Shown here one piece after another: positions 25,401-36,960 of a DNA stretch of 64,000 nucleotides (position 1 is its first letter; the number at the start of each line of letters is the position of its first letter). The notes under the pieces are model-generated. The model searched no databases. It saw nothing but the letters and a program-made list of their open reading frames with translations, and had not been told where the DNA came from. A program made the translations under genes and the position numbers. This stretch comes from Planococcus citri (taxonomy: Eukaryota > Arthropoda > Insecta > Hemiptera > Pseudococcidae), in NCBI RefSeq assembly GCF_950023065.1, contig NC_088678.1, forward strand, positions 12,142,580 to 12,206,579, in the 5' to 3' direction.

Positions 25401-25521
25401 CATGCACTTCGTCTGCTTGGAGTACAGGTAAAGGGCTGTGAGAAATTTGCTCCAATACCTTGGACATTTCTTCTTCATTAACTGGATTGTCCAACTCGCC
25501 AAAAATTTTCGAACTTTCCAT
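19469..25521 (-). CDS. Family B DNA polymerase with C-terminal F-box, right arm copy (1504 aa)
   Basis: Mirror of the left-arm gene. Exons in transcription order: 25311-25521, 21563-24149, 20839-21465, 20335-20741, 19946-20245, 19469-19851. Every exon border and phase is kept and all exonuclease and polymerase motifs are intact, so this copy is equally able to code. One coding difference is visible: at + strand 24134 an A replaces the G expected from the left arm (13429), changing an ACA codon to ATA (Thr to Ile) shortly after the start of the large exon. Everything from the internal ATG onwards in the large exon is the same protein. Two intact, convergent copies in one element is not a known Polinton layout. 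Confidence 0.72.
24216..25521 (-). CDS. F-box protein, splice form 1, right arm copy (267 aa)
   Basis: Exons 25311-25521 and 24216-24808, mirror of 12041-13347. The F-box exon translates identically to the left-arm copy. It shares exon 1 with the polymerase and ends in its own stop, so F-box form and polymerase form are mutually exclusive products. Confidence 0.62.
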
Positions 25522-25760
25522 TTTTGAAAAGCGAAATATTTACCACAAAAAAAATTGAAACAGTTCGCGAATAATTTACGTTTGACGATTCACTTCACTT
25601 TATTCCACAGTACACAGTACACAGTACACAATTTTGAAAAATATGTTCATTCAAAAGATTTGAAAAATAAACACACAGATACACAGTACAGAAAAAGTAT
25701 AGAATCACACAGCACTAGCAGAATAAACTCTTTGAAAAAATCACGAATGCACAAATGAAC

Positions 25761-25795
25761 AACTGAAACCTCCACTGACCAACTACTTTCTTATA
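25761..25795 (-). promoter_or_regulatory. Core promoter, right arm copy
   Basis: Mirror of 11767-11801: TATA-like cttata and initiator complement aactga, with +1 at about 25764, 243 bases before the ATG. Confidence 0.55.
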
Positions 25796-26633
25796 TGGAT
25801 TCTAAAATCTCACCCTTACATTCTAGCTCTTTCTCCATATACCCTCCCTTGGAAACAGAAAACCTGTTCTCAAAGTATACCTGCTTTCTACTTTCTTCCA
25901 TTTCCAGATCTTTCCAAGACAGAATTTCTTTGTACTTCTACATCACACATTTCTAGAAGAACAAGAAAGATTAATGACTTTTTTTCTAATGTATAAAGTG
26001 GCGACACATGTCTGTAGCTATTGTTGACCAAAGGCTTGTCTTTTAAGGAATTCTTATTCAGTCTAGAAACATCTGAATATTGTAGGCATTTAAGATATTG
26101 ATGCTTGGGTGGAAGGATATGGAAAAGAATAGAAAAAGTCTAGTACTAATTTACTATATCCATAATGCCTGTACATACCTACGATTAAAATCACTGATAA
26201 TTATTTCAATTGAAGAAATCAATCAATCAGTCCATCTATATGAAGGGGGGGGGGCAGAGGGGGGTTGATATTTCCATTTGTTCCCATATAATCGTAATTG
26301 GCAAAATCGATTATGAATATTTTAATTAAAGAAATCAATTGTGATAATTATTCTGAATCAATGAAATATTTAATTAATTGATCGATCATATTGATATGTA
26401 CCAGTGTTTTAATTTAATTAATTAATTAATTCGTCAATCAATATTAATTTAATATCCTCCCTCACCCCCGCCACCTAAGCCAGCATTCCACCACGTGTGC
26501 GCGAACCAGTTTCCCTCCTCACCCCGCCTACAGCATTACCCACCCTGTACTGTACTCGCGAGCCAACGTTGCGTGTGTTGCGGGTTGCATATCTTGCACC
26601 TGATCGTAGAGTACCTCCTTAACTACTTACGGC

Positions 26634-27240
26634 ACATACATATTTTTAGAATAGAGTTACAATTAATAGGTACAGAAAGATCGGCTACCTGGATTTTAAA
26701 TTTGTTTACTTATACCTAGGTATCTAATTTTGAGCAGTGTAGAAATTTAATGCTTAACATCGTCAGTATGAGTGGGGTCATCAGAAAGGAGGACCTGAAG
26801 TTGGTTTGAATTCAAGAAGAGTCTGGAGCATTCATTTTGGTAGGATGGACAGTGCATTAGTAAATGAGCAATGTTTAGGGGAATATTGCATTCCGGGTAT
26901 GAGGAAGGAGGCTATTTAAGAAATATGAATTGGTGAGCCAGAAGAAAGTAGCCACCCCTGAGTTGGGCGAGAAGAACCTCAGATTTACGCTGAAGTTGTT
27001 CTGAAGTTTTCCATACATAGATGTGATGTTTTTGATGCTTTTTAGTTTATTTGTACCTACATACTTTGGACTAGAGACCATGAAGATTGAAATACTTCAT
27101 GCATTACTTAGCGTTTTGGAATGGAGTTTTAGGCCAGATAGAGGGATTGGTGTGTTGACAGGGGAGGGGGAAGGTGGAGGTGAGCCTGTTTAGCTATTTT
27201 ATCTGCCAACTCATTACCTTGAATCTAGGAGTGTGAAAGT
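26634..27240 (-). pseudogene. Non-LTR retrotransposon 3' end, degenerate
   Basis: On the minus strand, the frame after about 27000 reads LLAQLRGGYFLLAHQF, then a stop, then a Cys-His-Cys segment (CNIPLNIAHLLMHC) and ends at about 26757. This is the zinc-knuckle-like tail that follows RNase H in Jockey/R1-type elements; the fragment at 33347 has the same arrangement. The piece is 5' truncated and contains a stop and a frame change. Its 3' part runs up to the edge of the palindromic element, which probably inserted into it. Confidence 0.55.
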
Positions 27241-28440
27241 CAAAAAAATTCTAAAAAATTGTCTCAGGTGGTTCCTAAAATACATTGTAACAGTGCGATC
27301 TGGAATAATTCAGGTAGACGAGGATAATGATAATAAATGCCACAATGGGGAGGATAAAAAATATTCCTAAGGGGGTGAATATTTTTCATATGTTGGATAG
27401 CTCATTCATCTATAAAAATCATTCCTGATGACACTGTCCATCTCATATTTGGATTCTCACTTTAATCACTCACACTAAATAAGGAAAAGAATCGAATTAT
27501 TGTTATGATAATATATTGCAATATTTTAAAATACAATATCATTGGTACAATAATTCTGATCGTTAAAGCCAAGTATGCCATTGAAGGGTGGCTCATTGGT
27601 CATAGAACTACTTTTTTAAGGTAGTCCTTGTACCACGTAAGTGGTAGGTATTGAAAAGACAAGTGAAATAAATACACTTTCTATGCATCTATTGGATAAA
27701 AGTAAAGAAATACAATGGTTCTCGGGGCCATTGTAAGACAGAGAATTAATTACAATCGCGAGGTGTAATTGCAATTAATTCTAGGGGGGCTAAGGAGATG
27801 GTCAGCGGTACGAATCCTCCATTAATCACGTTTACCATCTCTTCCGCAGTCCCCCAATAAATAAGACCTTTAGCAATAGCAATAGGTAGAAGCAGCACTT
27901 TTGTAGGGTTGACTTAACTCAATGTCCAGTTCCATTGGGTAGTGCCGAGCGAAATAAAATACCATTCCCTAAGGCGGTCAGGCCATAACTGCTCCTTACA
28001 ACGTCTGGATTTATTTGAATGCAGAAAATTTTTGATAAAAAATGAAGTCAATTAGGTTTTTAGTGTGCGTAGCGCACTATTGGTTTCGCTTTGAGAAATT
28101 GAAATTTCAATTACAATGAATGTTCTCTTAAGCTATCCAACCGTTTTTCGTACCTATTGGACACCATTTGAGAATCATTAAGGCGGAGGGAATAGATTAA
28201 TTTTCATTCAATTCGGATGGGTAGGTAATTGCTGAGTAATTGCAATTTTAGTTTATTATTTTAATGCATTAAATCCTAAAAAAGGGAAAAGGGGACTTGT
28301 AGAACACCTGCCGCTCATTGTACCCTGCTATACCCCCAGTCTATTCCATCACCAGCTGTGTTTCATTGTACCCTGTTACACCCCCGGTCTGTTAGCTGTA
28401 AATTCCAAGTGGGAGTGGTTTGGTGGGGCGTTTACCAAAC
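27241..28440. other. Intergenic, no gene seen
   Basis: No coding frame with family features. At 28310-28400 a motif 'cattgtaccctg(c/t)ta(t/c)accc' occurs twice in tandem with degenerate spacing. The rest is AT-rich single-copy-looking sequence. Confidence 0.45.
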
Positions 28441-28474
28441 AAATATATTATTTTAATGCCCTAACCTTTGTAGT

Positions 28475-28555
28475 GAATTTGTGGCTGAGTGGTTAGGGCA
28501 TGTAGGTAGGAATAGGAAATTTAGGGACCCAGGTTCGAATCCCCGTGAGGTAAGT
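28475..28555 (+). repeat. tRNA-like sequence with A and B boxes (tRNA pseudogene or SINE head)
   Basis: A perfect A box (TGGCTGAGTGG, about 28482) and a perfect B box (GGTTCGAATCC, about 28532) stand about 50 bases apart, wider than in most tRNAs but possible for Ser/Leu types. The T stem does not pair well (CCAGG against CCCCG) and I cannot form an acceptor stem, so a working tRNA is unlikely. A tRNA-derived SINE fragment is the best reading. Confidence 0.45.
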
Positions 28556-28699
28556 ACATAGGTAGGTGACAGATTTTTCGTAGGAAAATTGGGTAGGTAA
28601 ATGCTTTGGAGTTACCTATTCGTAGTACATGATACTTGTAATGGGGCAAAAATAATGCTGAAATTGAGTTATGAATTATGATATCATTTGCTAACTAAA

Positions 28700-29030
28700 A
28701 ATTCATTTCATTAATTTTTGTCTACCTATAGCCATAAGTATACCTACTTAGTAAGAATTACCTTGACATGAATAATTTTTAACTTTTTACTTATGATTTA
28801 AAAATTACTTCAAAATGAGTAATTAAACTAATTTTTGTACAATTGAAACATGTAATTTTTATTATCATGATTTAGTAAAAATTATTAAAACAAAATAATT
28901 TTTACTATTGGTACCTATAGCAAAATATATTAAAATGATAATTTTTACTATACGATTATAGTAAAAATTATTGAATGGGATCTGGTACTTAATTGTGCTA
29001 AATACCAGTAGGTATTTAGTTAAATTTTTT
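28700..29030. repeat. AT-rich with repeated inverted 'agtaaaaatta' words
   Basis: The words 'agtaaaaattatt' and its complement 'aataatttttact' occur several times each, giving local hairpins. No coding potential. Confidence 0.4.
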
Positions 29031-29049
29031 TGTAAAAATTACCCATATT

Positions 29050-29765
29050 TTTTTCGTGTAATTTAGAGACAATGCAAATTCTTAACATATTTTATAAGAT
29101 TTAATTCTTAATTGAGAATAAAAAGCAAGTTCTGAAAATTGGTTTGAAAATTTATAAATTTGAAGACAATGGAAATTCTAAAAAAAATAATATGAAAATT
29201 TGTATTTAGAGACGCTGAGAATTCCAAAAATTGATTAAAAGTTCTGTAAGTTGCAGATAATGTGAATTTGAAAATTATATGAAATAAGTATTGTAATATT
29301 TATGAAGAAGATGAGAATTCTGAAAAATTGGAGGCAATGTAAATTCCAAAAATTGAGTAAACGTTTTACAATTTGTGGACAATATGAACTTGAAAATTGA
29401 ATTTGAAATTTTTTAATTTAAAGACAATAAGAATTCTGAAAAATTATTCAAAATTTGACTATTTAGAGGCAATGTGAATTCTAAAAATTGATTGCAAATT
29501 TCCTAACTCAGCAGCAATGCAAAATTCTGAAAATTTATTGAAAACTTTACAAAATTGTATAAGCGATGGGGAATTCGGGAAATTGATTTGAAATTTTGTA
29601 AATTTTAAAACAATGCAAACTATGAAAAACAACTAGAAATTTCTTAATTTAGAAGCAATACAAGCTTATAAATTATTCTGAAATACCTATTGTAATTTGG
29701 AAAATATGAAAACACTGAAAAACAATTATTATTTTGAAGCAGTGAGAGTTTCAAAAATTCTCATA
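29050..29765. repeat. Old, diverged tandem repeat of ~60-65 bp units
   Basis: Around eleven units recur with the pattern 'aatttagag(g/a)caatg' then 'aattctgaaaattgatt' then a run ending 'aaattttgta'. Copies are strongly diverged, so the array is old. No gene. Confidence 0.55.
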
Positions 29766-30964
29766 ACTGTGACACTAACGGTTATAGCTGTAGAAAAGGC
29801 AGCTAGATACGCACACTTTGCAGCTAATCTTTGCTTAGCTGTCTAGTTTTCGATTTTTTCACTTTTGTTTTGTTTTTTTGGAAAATGTTTCTATGCGTTT
29901 TTAGCCTAAGGATTATTTTATAAATAAAAAAATGTGATCATGTAAGTATCGAAACCTACAAATACTTTTATTTTGCATTTCTGGAGCTGCGGATCATAGC
30001 TCTTCTGAGATTGAAAATTTAAAATTTTCTGCTGGTTCATTTGAGCTGTGCTGGTCACAACTGAGGTCTCCATTAGGGAATTGATGATGATACATTTTTC
30101 AATTTTAGATACTTGAAATTAAATTTGACGCAAACCTAGCAAAAAATCATGGCGATAAAGTTTGAAAAATTACGAATTCACAGGTCTTGTTGAGGTCATC
30201 TGTTCATAACTTTCTGTCAAGCTCCATCAAATTGAACAAAAGAAAAAAAAAATAACTCAGCTGCATGGTCTCTATGAGTATACCTACCTATAATTTTTTT
30301 CGAATAATTTTTGAACCAAATACCTACAGACATTTTTAAAATTAAAGCAGGCTCGGTACAAATAAACCTTTTCTACCTTTCCCCCTCCAGCAGCTGAGGA
30401 TTGCAGGTATTTTTTTTAACTTGAAAAATTAAATATATGTACCAGTCACATGTTCGTCTGTTGAATTGAAGTTTTATTTTATGTTATCGCTTTCGGATGT
30501 TATTCTTCTGTTTCATGCATTCAATTTATTTATCAAATGATAAGAAAAGTTCTCTTATAATAATGTGGAAAATGTATTATTGGAACATGTCCGACGCGAC
30601 TTATGCATGTTTAAATTGTGTACATATGTACCTAATGAATAAAAATAACTGCAGAGTAGATTATTATGGTATTTTTTTCGGGAATCAGATATACGTCTCT
30701 ACGTTCATTTACCTTGGTAAGTTTGGTGAAAAATTTGCTGAATTCCACGAATTAAACATTCATGATTCAGCTGATGCAGCTATACTTACTTATATCCAGT
30801 CGATATCTCAAATTTAATCAAATTGCAGTAGGCTAGTGGTTGGAAGGAACCTAGAGGAAATAGATTTTTTCTTCACACTTCATTTTATTTTTTTTATTTT
30901 TTATTTTTTTTAGAAAAAGTAGGAGTTAAAAATGGAAGTTAAAAATTCGAGTTTCAATTGTGTA

Positions 30965-31748
30965 TATCGCACCTCGGGAGTAATAAGGTCACATCTCAAA
31001 AAAAATTGATTTTGATGTTTTTGCATTTTTGGGGTTTGTATGACCCCCCTCAACCAACAATTACACTTTGAGTTGGGTACATCATCTAGATCTTGTAAAA
31101 AACGCAAATGGCCTAACTCAAAATCTCAACAACATTGCAAGTTGTTTGGAGTTATAAGGGCACATCTCAAAAAACACCACCTTTTTTGAGCCAATTTCGT
31201 ACATACAAAGTGTTAACAAATAGTTTTGATTGTTTTAAATGTTTTTCAGTTAGAAATAGTCACAAGGAGTGCATTTTTTATTGGTTTGTACCAAATGGAA
31301 AAAAATTTTTAAATTGATCACTTTTCAGAAAAATGAATTTGCACATATCATGAAATTTTAGTTTTTTGAGAAAAACTCAAAAACTAAGCACTTTAGAAAA
31401 AAACTAACGACATTAAGTCGATTGGAAATTTAATTCTCTACAACTTTGTTATCGTGCAATTTTTTTTGGACGCTTCCTTTCGCCTCCACATCAACTTTAA
31501 TGAAAGGTTCTAACTCAAAATGTTTTCCAAACATTGAAATATTTCCTCTTTAAGATTTTATTTTTCAAAGTGTTCTTATGCTAAATGAATGTAGGATACC
31601 AGATCTTTAAAATGAGGTGCTATTAATTCCTCACAATTAATTGTAAGTTGATAAAAATAATGAATCAAGTTTTGAAAAAAAAGAAAATCATCCTCCTGTA
31701 AAATTTCACTTTTTTGAGATGTGACCTTATAACTCCCGAGGTGCGATA
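30965..31748. mobile_element. 784-bp element with ~40-bp terminal inverted repeats
   Basis: Left end TATCGCACCTCGGGAGTAAT and its near-perfect inverted copy at the right end continue for about 40 bases (to the word cacatctcaaaaaa). Both ends are flanked by TGTA (30961-30964 and 31749-31752). A third internal copy of the 'cacatctcaaaaaa' block lies at 31150. No intact reading frame for a transposase is present. Confidence 0.65.
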
Positions 31749-32257
31749 TGTACCTATTCTTTTTAAGTGATTTTATTCTTCTCCAGATGGATAATCTTTC
31801 ACCATAGTTGTTAAAAAAAATGCAAATTTATTCATTTATGATTTATTCAACATACTCGTATGTACCTATTGTGCGTTTAGTTCGCGACGAACGTCACATA
31901 AATTGGCAACACTGCGCTTATTTCCCGTCGGAAAATTTTTTCACAACGTTTGTTATAATTACGCGCAGTTAATGAGCGTATACGTGCGATGATTCATTAT
32001 GAATGGACACTGGGCGATAGATTTCAACTTTAACATACGTGCAAAAAAACATCTCTTTATTCGATACAGATGATCCGATAGGTAATTACTTAGCAAGTTT
32101 GCGAAACGAATTGTTTGGTTAGAGTCAGAGGTACGAAAATGTAATCGCAGCAGTTACATATAATACCTCTCCTACTGTGTTGTTGTAAAGTGAAGTGATA
32201 TTCGGACCTAAGTATATCTAGAAGTAATTTTACTATGGAAAAAAAAAACCTGTAAAA

Positions 32258-35200
32258 ATGTTGGAAAATGATCGCCGTTTTTGTGGATGTTCGCTTCAAA
32301 CTGGAGCCACTGCTATTGTAGTTTTTGATGTGGTGAGTTAGACTTTTTTTTTTTAGCCATAATACAAGCAGAATAATCTTAAATTTATACACTTGTTGAA
32401 TATTTTATCTCATCTAATTAATTTTTTTGTTTCATTTTTACGTGCTCGTTTTTTTAATACAGATATGGAATATCGTATTTTGTAGTTTATTGGCAATCAC
32501 AAGTACGTACTTTGATTTATTTTATTTCATTCGATTAGGAATTATTTATTTTAATTTGAAAGTTACTTAATTTGTGAAATGCAATATCTACTGAAGATCA
32601 TTTTACTCGAAATTCCATTGAAGTAGGTACCATTTCCAGTACAATAATATTTTCGTATTTATTTCAGACGGAAAATATTTCGATATTGTGGCACTTTGTT
32701 TGGTGTTAATTGAGCTTTGTATTGCTCCAATTGCATTCATTGGTGTTAGAACGGTATGAATTTCGAAGTAATTGATTCATAATAAGCGAAATCAAAGAAC
32801 TACTTTTTCTCATGACGTTTGTAATTTTTATTCCAGGAAATATCTCTAGCTATATTGCCCTTTTTAATGTTGGAATCATTCAGAGTGATTTGTCTCGGAT
32901 CGATAATAATACTTTATCCTACGTTGGATATTCCATTACAATTGATACATTTTATCGCATTTTTTAGTGAGTATTAATTATCTGACTATAATATTGAATC
33001 TTTACCGAACCTTTTTACGACTCCCCCCCCCCCCCTCCATGAAGTTATTGGTTTTTATTTTTTATTTTTTAAATCCTGAAAATGTTATTCTGTTTGAAAT
33101 TAAATCGTGCAAAAAAGTCTCTCAAAATCTCAAAAAATTGGAATTTTTACTTTTAGACCCCCATATTTTTCTCATTAGTATGTACAATGAGAAATGAGAC
33201 TTGGGCCTCTTAAAAATTTATGAGAATAAAAAAAGTGGGCATTTTCATGATGTTACATTCTATGTAATACGGATGATAAAAAAAGTAGAACTTTTTTGGG
33301 GGGGGGTGTTTGTAATTACTTGATTATTACACCCGTCGTGTGAGATTTAAATTGAGTTGTTAAGGTCAAGTTTTTTAATTAGGTCTAAGAATTTTTTAAT
33401 TTCGGAAGGGTCGTCTGGTATGAATAGGGATCTTTCATCTATTTTCAGGGATATTAGTCTGTGCTGATGTAAGGAGGGACAGTGAAACAGTAAGTGTTGG
33501 ATAGATATAAGTTCTGACAGGCAGAACTGGCATGTGGGTTTTGGGGCCTTTTCATAGAGGTGATCGTGGGTGATTTTTGTGTGGCCAATTCTCAATCTGG
33601 TTATAATGATTTCTTCAAGTCTATTTAGTTGAGATAGGTTTTTCCAAGGCTGAGTAGGTAGTTTTTTTGTGGTGAAAGAGCTTGTTTGATGTTTGGAGGG
33701 ACCAAAAGTTTTGCCATTTCTTAAGTGTGCTTTGGGTAAAGATAGATTTAAGGTTGTCAGCTGTGATAAATGTGAGCGGAGAAAGAGTAGTGGCGGATTT
33801 TGCAATTTTATCTACAATTTCATTTCTTGTGATTCCAACCTGGCTGGGTACATACATAAACTGGATGGAGTAGTTTGAATTTTGTAAATCAAATAGAGTT
33901 TTATGAATATTTTGAATTGGGGTGTGGTCAGAAAATCGATTTTGGATAGCAGTTAGTGAGCTGAGGTAATCACTCTGAATTAAGAAAGACTTATTTTCTG
34001 ATTCATAAGTGAGTATATCACAGAGACAGTGGAAAATAGCTGTGAGTTCGGCAGTGTAGATTGAAGAGCTGTTATGGATTTTAAAATTTGAAATTTTATC
34101 ATTAATAGAGTAGGCAAACCCTGAATGAAGTGTTGGTATTTTTGATCCATCTGTAAAGCAGAGATTGAATTTTTTGTATTCTGATAAGAGTTCAAGATAA
34201 ATTTGTTTTATTACTAGTGGAGAGTGGCTATTTTTTGAGTAGTTAATAAGTTGTGTATTGACTTGAGGAGGCCTGAGGAGCCAAGGGGGATATAATATTG
34301 GTTGTTGGATGAGTGTTTTAGGATTGATTTGAAGATCATTCAACATTGTGATGAAATTAGAAATGGGTCCTTCTATATGATCAAAATGTTGGGGGTTGGG
34401 TGGATTAGTTGAGTTTTGGAGTGGATTTGGAGCATCAAAATTTCGAAAAAAATAAAAAAAATTGGATAAATAATATTGTGGGTTAAATTGAAGAATTCTG
34501 GAACAGGAATTTAAAATTTATAAAAAGATACTGAAGAAGAAGAAGAATAAATCTTTATTTAAGGACGCCTTAGAATCTAGGCCTTTTAGCGTCCACAGTT
34601 TGTTTACAGTTTAATTTACCTACTCTTATTTTATTTTTTACAATTTTTTTTCAACTTTGAGGGTTTCCAATTCTCTATACAAATGGACCAACATTGTTGG
34701 AGGATGAAAGAAGGTTCTTGAAAAATGGACTAGTGACAATAATTGTCATATGTATAAGTGTATCTTCCGATCAAAAATCGATCATGATCAAGAATCAGTT
34801 CATTTGTGATTTTCGATTCCACATGATTGATCATGTTCAGAATGAAAAATCAATATTAACCTGAAAAACAGGATTTCCGATTGAAAATCGACTGATCGAA
34901 CCCTAAAAATCGATTTATTTGCGAATCTCGGTTTCGTAATGATCGATCATGTTCGGAAAATAGATTTTAGCAAAGGACCTCTTGAGTCCTGATCAAACAT
35001 CGATAACGATCAAAAATCAATGAATCAAACTTCAGAGATCGATTTATTTTGAAAATTTATTTTTCAATCTTAGATTTTGATGATGAAAAGTTATCGATCT
35101 TTTCAAAAATATAGGTAATTGGGATATTCAACAATTTGAAAAAAATGCCACCTTTATTTATTTATTTATTTTTTTCAACTTTAGAAGGGGAACTATATGG

Positions 35201-35789
35201 AAGGTACAAGATACATATTTTCTTGAAAAAAAGACAGGTGTGTTTTCATAGAAAAATTCTGATTCAGAAATGAATAGTTCTCGAGTACAAGGGGACGAAT
35301 ATTTCGAAGAATTCTGATGCAAAAATGAACCATTCTTGGATAAATAGACTTTTACCCTCGATTTTTATGATTTTTGTTTGAATTTATGATGGGGGGGGGA
35401 GGCTCTTGGCTCCACTGTGTTTAGACCAAAAGGAAAATTTTCAAAAAAACAGAGAATTATTTTCTCGTGAGTAAATTTAAAATCCAACAACAGGGAATGG
35501 AAACGTTAAAAGATCGAAACTTTGAAACCAATAAAAGTATGCATTTACCTATCTTAAAATTCAAAATGTAATGTATTTTTTCTCTTTTACTAATTTCACA
35601 GTCGTCGACTTATGTTTGTTCGTGGTGATGTGCTATTGCTTCAAAGAAATAAGAGAGAAGAATTACTGCCGAGAAGCCGTCGTCATTCACGAAGCTATGC
35701 ACTCGGGAAGAAGGAAGATAAGTCGTTTAGGTTCATCGCTAAATATGGATATGTTTACACCACCCAGATCTTATGATAATTTATCCTAA
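32258..35789 (+). CDS. Tetraspan membrane protein, array member 3 (172 aa)
   Basis: Exons 32258-32332, 32463-32502, 32668-32753, 32837-32966 and 35602-35789, phases 0-1-0-1, 519 bases with stop. The N-terminus (RRFCGCSLQTG) has the Cys-rich, Gly-ending pattern seen at the start of LAPTM4-like/DUF7027-like insect proteins, which makes this the member that best supports the family call. Helices: exon 1-2, exon 3 (VALCLVLIELCIAPIAFIGV), exon 4 start (LAILPFLMLESFRVICLGSI) and exon 4-5 (FIAFFIVDLCLFVVMCY). The tail is basic with Ser/Pro. The loop between helices 3 and 4 is shorter than in the others. Intron 4 is 2.6 kb because of an antisense non-LTR insertion. Confidence 0.72.
33307..34505 (-). 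pseudogene. 5'-truncated non-LTR retrotransposon (RNase H region) in intron
   Basis: Minus-strand frames 34346-33621 and 33805-33347 overlap and belong to one protein interrupted by a frameshift. The first contains RNase H: CFTDGSKIP, YTAELTAIFH, LIQSDYLSSL and RNEIVDKIAK, with the catalytic acids D-E-D-D in place. The second ends with a Cys/His segment CQFCLSELISIQHLLFHC. This is the end of ORF2 in Jockey/R1-type elements; endonuclease and reverse transcriptase are absent, so the copy is 5' truncated. The 3' side ends near a C-rich stretch at 33300. It lies antisense in intron 4 of the tetraspan gene. Confidence 0.75.
34790..35110. repeat. Region rich in 'atcgat/gatcat' words
   Basis: Degenerate repeats of words such as aaaatcgat and tgatcatgttc recur every 40-60 bases inside intron 4 of the tetraspan gene. 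No gene. Confidence 0.35.
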
Positions 35790-36960
35790 ATTTGAGTGCA
35801 CAAAATACTTACTTATCTAGTTTTTTCTTTCGACGAACAAAAATAATACTCAAGTATTAGAATGATTCTTTTATGCATTTTTGTCATTTGTAAATTCATG
35901 CTGATGGGGTAACTTTATGATTTTTTTTTCAATTTTATACTTTGGCAATACTTTGGCAATGTTATTCTATTCTATGGCAGAGAGGAAGGGGGGATGTAAA
36001 TAAATTCTTTAAATCACCTTTGGAATGGATATGTTATTCTTGAGATTTACTTATTTTTCAGTATATTCAGTTGCGATACCCCCTTCCCAAAGTTGAATAT
36101 TGGGTACTTTCATGTGTTAAAAATCGTAAAAAATTGTAAGCCCAGTTGTGCACTCACGTCAGTCATGAAACAAAATTCGAAATAATGAAATTTTGTTATT
36201 TTTTAAAAGTCATCTTTATAAGCATAGGTATATAAAGTACCTACCTACCTACTTAATTACGAACTTTAAAAAAAAATTAGATATTGAGGTTGGTATTTCT
36301 AAAACAAAATCAAATCAAAATTAAAAACTCAATCGATCATTATGTTATTCATGATAAATGAGCTGATTTTAGTCTAGTTTTTACTACATGTACCAAGGTA
36401 TTACCTACCTGTGATTTTTTTTTTTTAATAAAAGCTTTCGCGTTTAAGAAATGTTAGTTTTATATTTTATTAAAAGTGTGAAAGAGAGCAGATAGAAATT
36501 CAAACCATTCAGTGTTACGTAGGCCTCTAAACCTAAACAATTGGTTACCTACTGTCTGATTTACCGACCTCACAATGTTATGGTCAAGTAACCAAGCAAC
36601 TTCGTGTTCTGTAATATCATCCTTCTTATTAGGAATGCTAAATTATAAATAATTATGATGTATACCTCTATCCTACTTCAGCCAAGTACCTTTAACAGAC
36701 CACGAATGGAAAGAAAAAGTAAACAAATTTACCTTCCCCCTTGAGTTTTAATAATTTGTTTAAATTCGATAAATTATAGGTCTATAGGTATAAGTAGCCT
36801 ATAAAGCAAATTCACGTGATGTCAGTGATGTGTCTGTTAGTTCGGATACTCATGCCATACCATATCGCTTGTTGATGGTGCTCGTTGACACAATAGGTAG
36901 GTATTGTACATGTGCGTAGAATTCGAAGAGCTAAATTTTTGGAATAAAAATTTATTGAAA
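35790..36960. other. Intergenic, no gene seen
   Basis: AT-rich spacer between tetraspan members 3 and 4, with no coding frame or transposon ends that I can support. Confidence 0.5.

Larger units (their letters stand above)
10934..26627. mobile_element. Palindromic Polinton-like element with two PolB gene copies
   Basis: Arms 10934-18360 and 18378 (restarting at 19201) to 26627 are inverted copies of each other, with a 17-base loop at 18361-18377. Positions x and y in the two arms add up to 37561-37563, so only one or two single-base length differences exist (for example an 11-C run near 11310 against 10 G near 26250). Outer ends read AGTAGTTAAGG inwards. The flanks are TACTGC (10928-10933) and TACGGC (26628-26633), a 5-of-6 match, in line with the 6-bp duplication of Polintons. 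Each arm holds one transcription unit with an F-box exon and a family B polymerase. Polintons normally also encode a retroviral-like integrase, cysteine protease, ATPase and capsid proteins over 15-20 kb; none is here. Total length is Polinton-like but half of the content has been replaced by a mirror copy. Confidence 0.75.

Noticed and set aside
30497..30817. Plus-strand 106-aa frame with hydrophobic stretches
   Set aside because: No shared exon phases or helix layout with the tetraspan genes and no recognisable motif; probably chance.
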